DNA of 64,000 bases from Mucilaginibacter lappiensis. Lineage in GTDB: Bacteria; Bacteroidota; Bacteroidia; Sphingobacteriales; Sphingobacteriaceae. Under the pieces are notes generated by a model. It was given only the letters and a program-made list of their open reading frames with translations, had not been told where the DNA came from and made no database searches. Of this stretch, positions 18,340 through 26,491 are shown one piece after another. Numbering within the stretch: the stretch's first letter is position 1; every line of letters starts with the position of its first letter. The DNA is taken from NCBI RefSeq assembly GCF_900155965.1, contig NZ_FTMG01000001.1, positions 434,001-498,000 of the forward strand. Reading direction: 5' to 3'. The position numbers were made by a program, and so were the translations under genes.

Positions 18340-18928
18340 CTAAAGGGGGAGGCTGAAATAAACACCGAACCTTGCCCACTTTCACTTTCCCCCCATATGT
18401 CGCCATCATGACCATGAATAATTTCCGCGCTTAAATAAAGGCCGATCCCAAAACCCGAGATATGATGTGTTTGATTTAGTTTCGACCCGGTTATAACGGT
18501 CATATACCTTTTCTTTGTCCTGTGGTTTCAGCCCAGTGCCTTCATCTTTAACACTTATTTGGGCGGTCTGTCCGACAAGCTCACGCTTAATTTCGATAGC
18601 CTTTTCCTTTGGCGAATACGTAATGGCATTATTGATCAAATTCGTGATAACAGAATTTGCAGGAACGGCTGACCTTCCAATTCCGGAGGCGCGATGGTCA
18701 AAGGCAATGCTAAAACATTTTTTGATTTGCCCCAGATCCGGAGGATGAGATCTTTGGCGGAATCAATGATTAGTTCGCGGCCTCTTAAAACGCCAATTGC
18801 TACTGGTGCCTCCTGGATGAGTTACTTAAACCGGGCTTCACTGCTCGCTAGCCCGTTGTTAGCAATCGAAAGCTGTGCGTTTGTCTTGCAATTCTGCAGC
18901 ATATTTTTCCAGTAATTTTCTGGCGGCC
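18340..18928 (-). pseudogene. Decayed PAS histidine kinase
   Basis: Read on the minus strand, fragments of a sensor kinase follow in order. A coiled linker (KLLEKYAAELQ) comes first, then a PAS domain (SSEARFK, stop, LIQEAPVAIGVLRGREL to PELEGQPFLQIL). This joins directly to the HATPase N box (VITNLINNAITYSPKEK). The G1 box region (KDEGTGLKPQDKEKVYDRY) is next and, in another frame, the G2 region (GFGIGLYLSAEIIHGHDGDIWGES). The end FYFSLPL is reached only after one more base is restored, with a stop at 18340-18342. The whole dimerisation/phosphoacceptor region with its histidine is missing between the PAS and HATPase parts. It cannot encode an active kinase. Confidence 0.8.
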
Positions 18929-18930
18929 AC

Positions 18931-19091
18931 ACGATAATACGGCAGTCGATCCGGCAACCAGGAAAAGTACCGCTTTCAGAAACCACGATGATATCCAGCG
19001 GATCGCCGTCCTCACCTTTGGTGCCGGGGATCATGCCGAAATCAAACAGGAACACCAAACCCGCCGACAGGATCTTGCTGAGCTGAAATTT
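18931..19091 (-). pseudogene. Fragment of inorganic pyrophosphatase
   Basis: About 53 codons encode an internal piece of a family I pyrophosphatase: LSKILSAGLVFLFDFGMIPGTKGEDG, then the signature DGDPLDI with its metal-binding aspartates, and SESGTFPGCRIDCRII. The N- and C-terminal parts of the enzyme are absent. The frame runs straight into the coiled linker of the decayed kinase at about 18930, so two unrelated genes were joined by deletion or recombination. This is presumably a spare copy, because a functional pyrophosphatase is normally essential. Confidence 0.75.
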
Positions 19092-19675
19092 TTACTTTCA
19101 GGTAGGGGAAACAGGCCCGCGCTTGAAAAATTCGGCATACATTAGCACCTTGCCCAATTGTTGAAAGCCTCTGATTTTTATATCTTCTTATAAGATCGAA
19201 AAAAACAAGATTGTGATAAATAAAAAACGTAATAGAACGTGATTGCAATAGAAAGATCACAGGTACGCACGCGCCCCACTTTGCCTGCCCTGCATTCTTG
19301 TCAGATTAGGTAGAATTGAAATAATTTCATGTTTAAAGCTTGGGTGTGTTTTGTATCATTTAACATGCAAACAACAAATTACAACTTATTGAAAATGAAT
19401 AATTTACATACAAAAAAAACGTAACATACTGTAAATTAAGGCATGTTCGACAGTCGAACATTTTTGTTGTGAAATTAGCTATGCATATGAATTTCTTTAC
19501 TGTTGTCATTTTATTTGATGAATGGTGCGAAAAACGATTTTATATTTAAAATTTTTCTGGTAGTAGGCTACTACACGACTACACTTACTACAATTTGTAG
19601 TAGGTAGCAGGATGTAGTAAATACTCCAATAACAGCCTACTACACTTCATATAGCCCGTATAACAGCAACTTATC
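19092..19675. other. Non-coding region with palindromes, next to a mobile-element remnant
   Basis: About 580 AT-rich bases without a supported gene. It contains a 19-base palindrome at 19443-19461 and a cluster of GTAGTAG/CTACTAC motifs from 19559 onward (listed separately). Confidence 0.5.
19443..19461. repeat. Perfect 19-base palindrome
   Basis: ATGTTCGAC and GTCGAACAT flank a single A. A short T run follows on the plus strand. It could be a repressor operator or a weak bidirectional terminator. No gene starts close by on the right, so its target is unclear. Confidence 0.5.
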
Positions 19676-19697
19676 TTATTGTAGTAATGTAGTAGGG
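19559..19697. repeat. Cluster of GTAGTAG / CTACTAC motifs with an internal palindrome
   Basis: Within about 140 bases, GTAGTA or TACTAC occurs at least eight times in both orientations. At 19586-19602, TACTACAA and TTGTAGTA form a perfect palindrome around one T. The cluster overlaps the 3' end of the VirE-like remnant. Copies are not evenly spaced and are not a CRISPR. Confidence 0.5.
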
Positions 19698-20409
19698 TCA
19701 TTATACTTGATATAGTATATTTTTACAGGATAGGTATAACTGCCATACCCTCTAACGGCATGTTGAACAAACCCTAATTTTTTCAATGCTTTACCCAAAC
19801 CTTGTTTATTGAGCTTTATCCTGCCGTTAACTTTATCGCTTAGATAATCCAAAAAATCTGTTGCTGTATATTTTGCATCATAATCGGTCGGAATACCAGG
19901 AGCGTAATATTTCTGTAGGAGTTCCATTTCTGGGCTTATAATTCTGAACTGTTCATTGGCTAACTCATTTTGTTCAATCTCTTCTTTGGTCATATCATAT
20001 TTAAAACCTTGCTTCCATAAATAATAGGCATGGCTCCAAACTATATTGATATCTATTTCCTTTTTATATGTCCAGTCGATTTTATGAACCTCAAAGCATA
20101 ACCAGCGCACGTTAGCCTCATCGGTTAAAATTCGGTCATATTGGTTGAACCAAAGAACGAAATACGCCGGGGTGTCATTTTTGTTCTACGCTCATAAGGA
20201 TGCCGGACATTGACCAGGAGTTTGCTCATCACCGATTTCAGCGCATTAATTTCAAAGCGCGAAAGCGTTGACAGTTCATCCAGTATTCCGATGAAATTGG
20301 AACTTAATGCTATCAGACTATCCTTATCTACACTAATATTTTCTACAAAATACTTTTTTAAGCGTTCCGGCACTAAAAATCTGCTGAAGGTGGTTTGCAA
20401 ACACTAATA
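19676..20409 (-). pseudogene. VirE/DUF3874-type protein from a mobile element, truncated and frameshifted
   Basis: The C-terminal half of a virulence-associated-E primase/helicase-like protein can be read on the minus strand. It begins QTTFSRFLVPERLKKYFVENI (just past where the P-loop would be) and continues ELSTLSRFEINALKSVMSKL and RRISFFGSTNMTEF. It shifts frame at about 20118 in a T run, then resumes as LTDEANVRWLCFEVHKIDW and the DUF3874-like tail to 19676. Restoring one T would join the halves. A stop immediately upstream of QTTFS marks the truncation; the N-terminal primase-like domain is missing. Such genes belong to Bacteroidota integrative elements, so this is a leftover of one. Confidence 0.75.
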
Positions 20410-20637
20410 ACATGAATTTTAATTTTTTCATACGCGAACTTTTTAATGGGGAAATCAAATACAAAAAAGCTTTTGCAAATTTAACTGGCAAAATATCACC
20501 AAGTGGTGAGTTCGTAATATTTAGTTTAATTTTTCGTTCGACATAGAATACGGTACAACACCTGAGGTTTTCATGCAATTTTCAGTAGGCTTACTACGAA
20601 ACGTAAAAGTTATCTTTGGACAGTGAATTGAGAACCG

Positions 20638-21519
20638 ATGCGCAAAAAGACCAAATCCATTCCTGTAAATACGATGACCGACAATATCGGCGCAGGTATT
20701 GCCATTGAAAGAATATCTTTCCATGATTTACGCACCCTGGACAATTCAACTTTAGACTCTTTTGAGGAATCAAAATTAGCACACCGTGAAGACCGGCATT
20801 CCTTCTTTCTCCTTGAAAACGGTATAGTTCACATGGAGATTGATTTTCAAAAATATGAAATTAAGTCCCCGTCTGTCGTCTACATGCACCCTGATCAGGT
20901 ACATCGTATGATAGGTTTTGAAAATATAACCATCAGTAGCTGGGCACTCAATAATGAAAATCTGAATCCTGGACATCTGCAATTGCTGGAAGACATCGCA
21001 CCAGCAAAACCGTTAGTTTTAAACGCAGCGACGTTTTCCATTATTTCCGAAGCGGTATCACTTTGTATAAAATTTTCCGAACGTAAAAAGGACAAACTAT
21101 ATCATTTGTTTTTAATTGACAGTTGCAACGCATTAGTAGCACTGGTTGCTTCACAATATTTAGAATTAGCTGAATCAACGGGCACTCTTTCACGATTTGA
21201 GCTTATTGCCAAATGCTTTAAATCAGCATTGGAACGTGATTTTATCACAGTGAAGCGTCCAGCAGCGTATGCTCAAAGCCTAAATATATCCACTCCCTAT
21301 TTGAACGAATGTGTTAAAAATGCAACCGGATACTCCGTTTCATACCACATCCAACAACGTATTGTTTTAGAAGCAAAACGTTTGCTCTATCATTCCGATA
21401 AATCGGTAAAAGAAATTTCAGCTGAACTGGGCTATGAGGATTATTCCTATTTTTCAAAGCTGTTTACTAAAACTACAGGGATGACTCCATTGACTTTTCG
21501 ACATAAAAACCTCGATTAG
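20638..21519 (+). CDS. AraC-family transcriptional regulator
   Basis: The 293-residue protein has an N-terminal cupin-like sensor domain (HREDRHSFFLLENGIVHMEIDFQKY, about residues 50-110). A C-terminal double helix-turn-helix (about 190-293) shows PAAYAQSLNISTPYLNECVKNATG and VKEISAELGYEDYSYFSKLFTKTTGMTP, the AraC signature. A -7-like box TATCTTTG lies at 20611-20618. A later ATG (MTDNIGAG, residue 13) is a possible alternative start. It shares arrangement and many residues with the regulator at 56713. The downstream flavin monooxygenase, 78 bases away in the same direction, is the likely target. Confidence 0.88.
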   Translation: MRKKTKSIPVNTMTDNIGAGIAIERISFHDLRTLDNSTLDSFEESKLAHREDRHSFFLLENGIVHMEIDFQKYEIKSPSVVYMHPDQVHRMIGFENITISSWALNNENLNPGHLQLLEDIAPAKPLVLNAATFSIISEAVSLCIKFSERKKDKLYHLFLIDSCNALVALVASQYLELAESTGTLSRFELIAKCFKSALERDFITVKRPAAYAQSLNISTPYLNECVKNATGYSVSYHIQQRIVLEAKRLLYHSDKSVKEISAELGYEDYSYFSKLFTKTTGMTPLTFRHKNLD

Positions 21520-21597
21520 TACAATACCTACTTTGTTTTGACGTTGTTTACCCTAATTATACGATGTTCCTTTGTACTGACAATAAACTCGTATAAA

Positions 21598-22722
21598 ATG
21601 GAATCGTTAAAAGAAAAAAAAGTACTGGTTTCGGGTGCAAGTTTTGCCGGACTTTCAACCGCTTACTGGATGAATAAGTTAGGTTACAAAGTAACCGTTG
21701 TTGAAATCGCAAAGGAACTTCGAAAGGGCGGCACACCTGTTGATATTCGTGAAAATACCGTAGACATCGTTAAACGTATGGGAATTTTCGAGCAAATCAA
21801 ATCAAACAGGTTGAATATGGAAGTAATGGAATTTAAAAATACCGATGATGTTACGGAAGGTTCGATCACGCTAAAAAAAGAAGGGGAACAAATCCTTGTC
21901 GATGAATGCGAAATTGAGCGGGATATATTGCTAAATATTTTATTTGATTCCTTGAAAAATGAGGTAGAATTTATTTTCAGTGACAGCATCACTGCGTTAA
22001 ACGAATCAAGAGAAGATATACAAGTTACTTTCAAAAATGGTTCGCAACGATCATTTGATTTGGTTTTTGGCTGCGACGGTTTACATTCGACTATAAGAAA
22101 AATTTGGTTTGGTCATGAAACTGAATACATGCATTTTCTTCAAGCTTATTTTTCGATCACCATTGTCAACAAATCGCTGATCAAACAAAATACCTCACAA
22201 ATGTATAATGTCCCAGGCAAGGCTGTTATGCTTAATGCTTACAACAATAAGACGGATATCGTTCTTTGTTTCTTTTCAGAAAAAGAGATTACTTACGATT
22301 ATCGTGATGAAGAACAACAAAGAGACATCATTTTGAAACAGTTTACCGGAGGAACCTGGAGAACTCCAGAATTACTTGCGGAAGTGCAGCATTCAAAAAC
22401 TTTTTATTTCGATAAACTCTGTCAGATAAAAATGTTATCGTGGACAAAAGGTAGAGTGGCGTTGGTGGGCGATGCAGGCTATTGTGCTTCGCCAGCTGCG
22501 GGAATGGGTGGATCATTGGCAATAAATGGAGCGGCCGCATTAGCTGATGCTTTTCAGAAACACAACGGGGATTTTGAATTAGCGTTTCAGGATTACAACA
22601 AAAACTTCCGTCCCTTTATTGAAGAAATTCAAGAAGGAGCTGTAAAATTTGGATTAGAAATGCTTGTACCAAGAACCGAAGAAGCTATTCGGGAAAGAAA
22701 TACACAAACGGAGACTTTTTAG
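21598..22722 (+). CDS. FAD-dependent aromatic/tetracycline-type monooxygenase
   Basis: Starting at MESLKEKKVL gives 374 residues with the Rossmann dinucleotide motif at the very N terminus: VLVSGASFAGLSTAYWMNKLG followed by VVEIAKELR, the FAD adenine site. A start 60 bases earlier adds a hydrophobic stretch that does not fit. The DG motif appears at FGCDGLHSTIRK (about 163) and the GD motif at RVALVGDAGYCASPAAGMGG (about 290). The protein belongs to the PHBH-fold class A flavoprotein monooxygenases, which use NAD(P)H and O2 and include TetX in Bacteroidota. The substrate is not determinable from the sequence. It is probably controlled by the AraC regulator upstream. Confidence 0.87.
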   Translation: MESLKEKKVLVSGASFAGLSTAYWMNKLGYKVTVVEIAKELRKGGTPVDIRENTVDIVKRMGIFEQIKSNRLNMEVMEFKNTDDVTEGSITLKKEGEQILVDECEIERDILLNILFDSLKNEVEFIFSDSITALNESREDIQVTFKNGSQRSFDLVFGCDGLHSTIRKIWFGHETEYMHFLQAYFSITIVNKSLIKQNTSQMYNVPGKAVMLNAYNNKTDIVLCFFSEKEITYDYRDEEQQRDIILKQFTGGTWRTPELLAEVQHSKTFYFDKLCQIKMLSWTKGRVALVGDAGYCASPAAGMGGSLAINGAAALADAFQKHNGDFELAFQDYNKNFRPFIEEIQEGAVKFGLEMLVPRTEEAIRERNTQTETF

Positions 22723-22764
22723 CCTCTACGGAGATCTAAGTATTAGTAGTTCAAAAAAACTTTT

Positions 22765-22932
22765 ATGATAGAGATCTTTAAAACCAATGTCAGGTCCCCA
22801 GCGCAGGCAACTGATGTGATAGATCTGCTAATTCAGCATTTCCCAACAGCAGAAATCAATTTTGACCTTGATGATTTTGACAATATTTTAAGAGTTAAAG
22901 GTGAGGAATTTTTTCCTTCTGCTTTCATGTAA
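22765..22932 (+). CDS. Small acidic protein, 55 residues, unknown
   Basis: The frame MIEIFKTNVRSPAQATDVIDLL to EEFFPSAFM is open from an ATG 42 bases after the monooxygenase stop. Composition is protein-like (amphipathic helix, then FDLDDFDNILRVKGEEF). It resembles short Bacteroidota proteins of about 70 residues with an I-NFDLDD-DNILRV core, and may be shortened at the C terminus. Function unknown. Confidence 0.5.
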   Translation: MIEIFKTNVRSPAQATDVIDLLIQHFPTAEINFDLDDFDNILRVKGEEFFPSAFM

Positions 22933-23104
22933 CCTACTGGTCAATCATGGCGTAGAATGCTGCTTATTATGACGACTAAGGTCGAAATTGATAACGTTAA
23001 GCTATTTTTTGCGGCATTTAAAAAATATTGAAGAACGACTTCCTCGCAATTTAGGAATCAGGATAGACGACAGCAACATAATATATAATGGACAGCAAAA
23101 TTTT

Positions 23105-23194
23105 TACTTTTGTATCATGACAAATATCACTTTACATCTACTTACGGATAGTACCAATTTAGGCTTGTACAGCAATATGAGGTGTTTCAAATAA
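23105..23194 (+). pseudogene. Promoter and first codons of an AraC-type gene, cut off by the transposon end
   Basis: TACTTTTG (23105-23112) and ATGACAAATATC (from 23117) are followed by codons for MTNITLHLLTDSTNLGLY. They match the promoter and N terminus of the intact AraC regulator at 56713 (MTNIPLHLLADRTNLGLY). Similarity stops within a few bases of the TGTTTCA transposon end at 23183, and the frame closes in transposon DNA at 23194. This is a remnant of a paralogous regulator. Confidence 0.7.
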
Positions 23195-23202
23195 ATTGTA
23201 TC
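23183..23202 (+). repeat. Left terminal repeat of element 2
   Basis: TGTTTCAAATAAATTGTATC. It matches the reverse complement of the right end at all but positions 8 and 10. The next repeat, AATTTGTATCC at 23284-23294, has the same orientation. Confidence 0.7.
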
Positions 23203-23704
23203 TTTTTAAAATTAGTAAATTTAGTCCAATAGATGCGCTTTTATACCCTATAGGGTGTTTTTTGGCTGTTTAGTGTTTAAAACAATTTGTATCCTTTTAC
23301 ATGTCATTTGATTGTTAATAAAACAAAATATTTTCCTTCTTCTATATAATTCTTAATATCAGATAGTTGCATTTATATTCTGATTGCTATTACCTAATTT
23401 ATCGTTCTAATCGTACAGGTATTCTGCTGCCTATCATTTTAATTTGTAAAACTTGGTCAACAGACTCTTATCTGCTAAATTCGAGGGCAAAAAAACTTCA
23501 TGCATAAAAAGATTTTTCAATAGAAAAGAACTTTTGATTTTCAGGGTGCCCAGAGGGATCGAATCCTCAGCCAAATGATTAAGAGTTATCGTTGGAATTT
23601 CTTATATTTTATTGAAAATCAATATGTAATCATAGTTATTTGATATGGCATTAGGGACAACTTCCAAGGATTTTAAAGGTGTTTGTATAACCTTTCTCCT
23701 GATA
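23203..23704. other. Left-end non-coding region of element 2
   Basis: AT-rich, without a gene. It holds the second transposase-site-like repeat (23284-23294) and, at 23544-23572, a piece that read on the minus strand resembles the 3' end of a tRNA (T-loop TTCGATCC and acceptor GGGCACC). No 5' half is present, so it is not a functional tRNA. Confidence 0.45.
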
Positions 23705-26158
23705 TCATTTTTTCACGAGGTTAAGATTGATCGTGCCGCAGGAACAACGCAGCTGCTGACGTACGTTCTTATCGGAAACGACATACAATAGCGATCTGCA
23801 TTCCACATTTTTACAATAAAGTGCTTCGGTCAATTCCTTGAAAGCCGCATATACAGGAATGAAATCTGTACCTTCTAGGTTCGGCCATTCTGTATAATGG
23901 ACGCTGGGATTGATCTGCCATTGGTCAGAGTTCGACGTCGTGACCAATTGTTTGAAGTCGGTTTGCATTTTGGCGATGACATCCGCATCCGAAGTTTTAC
24001 CCCAGGACCGGGCAGCTTGTGAGGCATCGCCAAGGAGCCGTGTATATTGGGCGGTCGCCTGCGGTAAGAGGTCATTCAACGTATGCAGGCCGTCGGCGCG
24101 GTACTCTACCCGCGCATGCAGACTATGGCACATCTCGCCCGATACATACTCTAGGTAATGCCGCATCAATGCCGCCGCGCTGCGGACGTCATCCATCTTT
24201 AAATAGTTCCATATCTCATTCCAAACATCGGTATCGTTCCACTGGTTCGGGCCGCTGTCGACGCTCCATTTGCGGAATAAGATAGAGGATTTGCGTTGGA
24301 TGAGACCCGCGGTCGCCATGTGCTTCAGCCAGACCTGGTCGTGGGTGGTAATAATGAATTGCGTCTTCGGGAATTTCTCTTTCAACAGCCGGCAGACCTC
24401 GCGGCGATGACCGGTATCTACGGACATCAGTACATCGTCCAAGACGGCGAAGGTGAAATTATCTTTTAGGATGTGCTTCATCAGCGCCAGGTACAGGCAT
24501 AAGCCCATGCCATCCTGGTGGCCTTCGCTGTGGTATGCTCCAGGCGGGAAGAACCCACGGCCGTAAAAGTCCACATCGAAACCCAACTTGCCCATAGATG
24601 GCGTTAGCTGCGCGGTGAATTCCGACTCGTCATCGTCATTGATAAAACGATAAAGCTCCACAAAATTACTCTCGACATCTTTATACAGACCTTCCAGGGT
24701 GCTGGTCACGACCTTACCGTAGGTATCCAGTACACCGCTGCTGACCTTATATTGTTCTTCTGCCTGCTTATGTTTCAGGGATGCAGCCCGGTAAGCGACC
24801 AGCCGCTCCTGGGCGATGATCAGAAATGTGCGCGCGGCGTCCTGCTGGGTCGGTTCGGGTATCGCAGAGATACCCTTATGTAAACTAGCTACCACATCAG
24901 TAGCGGCAGCAGGGCAATTGCCGTACCCATCCAGTGCTTCCAGCAGATCAGCAACGGGCAGAAATGCCGTGATGCGGGTTAGGCGGGTCTGCAGTGCAAT
25001 GATGAACTCGTCCAAGGCTTTCACATCGATCGGCGGTTGCAAAGCATGCCCGTTATCTTTCACACCGCGGACCGCGGTGATCAGGTCACGCAGTTGCTGG
25101 CTATAGGGTCCCAGCCCTGCTTCGAGTCCTTTTCGGGTCTCGGAGATCGCTTCATAACCATTCAGTTTTTTCTGCACGGTCGCCTTGATCTGTTCCAGGC
25201 CGACCGGCGTATCACAGACCGGACAGTCATCATCTTCGACGAGAGTGAGCGCATTGCGCAGGAAACCTTCCCGGGTAAGGCTGCTGGCCAGGTCCGGATT
25301 GTCCTGCAGCTTTTCAAGCTTCCCCCGCAAAGAGGTCAGCGCCGTGCCTTTGCCGAGGATAGCATAGCCTTTTATGGCTGCGTCCAATACGACCAGGGCG
25401 ATCTGCGCGTGTGGCTTCGAGATGTTGCTGGCCTTTGCTGTAGCCACGGTGGTCCCGTCGCTCAAATTCGTTGTCGGGGTAAGTTCGATCAGTACTGGCA
25501 GGTTCAAGAGGCTGCGGTTGGCGTTCACCGCGGCCAGTACCTTCTCTGCGCTGAGATCAGTAATGCCCAAAGCTGATAATAAACCTTTCTTTGCATCATC
25601 TTTGCCCGTCTTTAAGGGCGTTACGTCCCGCTTATGCGCGTTAGCTACTTTTTGCATCAGCACGCGCACCTGCTCGATCTGCCCCAGTTTCAGGAGTGCT
25701 TGCACTTCTTCGGAGCGGTCGCCTGGTGTGGAGATCACATATTTGATCAGTTCCCGACGGGACAGGGTGAATTCCGCGTGGTCGGCTACTTCCTTAAAGA
25801 TCGCTAGGACATCCGCTGTTGCTGGCGTAATGGTCGGGTTTTGCATGTCACTGACCACCCGTTCAATGGTCGCTTTCTTGTTCAGCGATGGGATGAAGAC
25901 GGTAATAACGACCTTAGCTTTAGCCGGATTGGTGCGGCTGTCCACATGTGGTGCATGCTCTTTGATGGTAATACCGCCGGTGCCACTGCCAGATAGCCGG
26001 GAGATGTTACCGGTTAGGCCGAATTCCAGCGCATCGACGATCCCGCTTTTGCCGGTGCCGTTCTTGCCGCAGATCGCGAAGTTCTTGTTGTTAAAATCCA
26101 GTTCCAGGTGCCGGACGCCTCTAAATTCGAACACCTCGATTTTTTTTACGGTGATCAT
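23705..26158 (-). CDS. Rad50/SMC-like AAA ATPase, probable defence gene
   Basis: 817 residues. The N terminus has EFRGVRHLELDFNNKNFAICGKNGTGKSGIVDALEFGL, the Walker A region of Rad50-type ATPases. A coiled-coil middle carries a zinc-hook-like CPVC (about residue 316). Walker B (FAVLDDVLMSVD) and the H-loop-like FIITTHD lie at about 560-600. The C-terminal 200 residues are extra and end in a possible zinc ribbon (CKNVEC...CSC). The 63-residue gene upstream overlaps by 4 bases. The sequence is clearly GC-richer than the AT-rich neighbours, pointing to a separate origin. No known nuclease motif is seen, so the mechanism is open. Similar ATPases occur in Lamassu, RloC and related phage-defence systems, but none of these can be assigned. 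Confidence 0.75.
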   Translation of the reverse strand: MITVKKIEVFEFRGVRHLELDFNNKNFAICGKNGTGKSGIVDALEFGLTGNISRLSGSGTGGITIKEHAPHVDSRTNPAKAKVVITVFIPSLNKKATIERVVSDMQNPTITPATADVLAIFKEVADHAEFTLSRRELIKYVISTPGDRSEEVQALLKLGQIEQVRVLMQKVANAHKRDVTPLKTGKDDAKKGLLSALGITDLSAEKVLAAVNANRSLLNLPVLIELTPTTNLSDGTTVATAKASNISKPHAQIALVVLDAAIKGYAILGKGTALTSLRGKLEKLQDNPDLASSLTREGFLRNALTLVEDDDCPVCDTPVGLEQIKATVQKKLNGYEAISETRKGLEAGLGPYSQQLRDLITAVRGVKDNGHALQPPIDVKALDEFIIALQTRLTRITAFLPVADLLEALDGYGNCPAAATDVVASLHKGISAIPEPTQQDAARTFLIIAQERLVAYRAASLKHKQAEEQYKVSSGVLDTYGKVVTSTLEGLYKDVESNFVELYRFINDDDESEFTAQLTPSMGKLGFDVDFYGRGFFPPGAYHSEGHQDGMGLCLYLALMKHILKDNFTFAVLDDVLMSVDTGHRREVCRLLKEKFPKTQFIITTHDQVWLKHMATAGLIQRKSSILFRKWSVDSGPNQWNDTDVWNEIWNYLKMDDVRSAAALMRHYLEYVSGEMCHSLHARVEYRADGLHTLNDLLPQATAQYTRLLGDASQAARSWGKTSDADVIAKMQTDFKQLVTTSNSDQWQINPSVHYTEWPNLEGTDFIPVYAAFKELTEALYCKNVECRSLLYVVSDKNVRQQLRCSCGTINLNLVKK

Positions 26159-26346
26159 AGCTCAGCACTTTTAGTGAGGGCGTTCTTTAGGGCCGTTTCA
26201 TTGATCGCGTTGCCGCTGTTCAATAATTGTTCGAGTTCGTTGGTCACGACAGTCGGTGCCTCACTTTTGCGTAGTTCATCAATAAATTGTCGGAAGATTA
26301 GCTGCGGAACATCGGAAGAATGCGGTTTAGGTTGTTCTGAATTCAT
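26155..26346 (-). CDS. Small partner of the Rad50-like ATPase
   Basis: 63 residues, helical and polar (LIFRQFIDELRKSEAPTVV, LEQLLNSGNAINETALKNAL). The stop overlaps the start of the ATPase gene (ATGA at 26155-26158), so the two are made together. No known domain is recognised. It could be a regulatory or adaptor subunit. Its start lies 146 bases from the divergent 949-residue gene. Confidence 0.6.
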   Translation of the reverse strand: MNSEQPKPHSSDVPQLIFRQFIDELRKSEAPTVVTNELEQLLNSGNAINETALKNALTKSAEL

Positions 26347-26491
26347 GATAATAAAGGTTGCCCGGTTTGTCTAAGTTAACGTTTTCTGCAGTACCATCAA
26401 ATGAATCAATTACGATTTGCGAATATCCTATCACAAAAGAGGTAGAAAATAGAATTTTAATCTATAAGCCACCTTTAGTATCTTTAAACTA

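Noticed and set aside
19559..19697. GTAGTAG cluster as a CRISPR array
   Set aside because: Repeat units are 6-8 bases, in both orientations, and irregularly spaced; no cas genes occur.
25374..26174. Long plus-strand frames (266 and 179 residues) inside the Rad50-like gene
   Set aside because: They are antisense shadows of a GC-rich gene with clear Walker motifs on the other strand.
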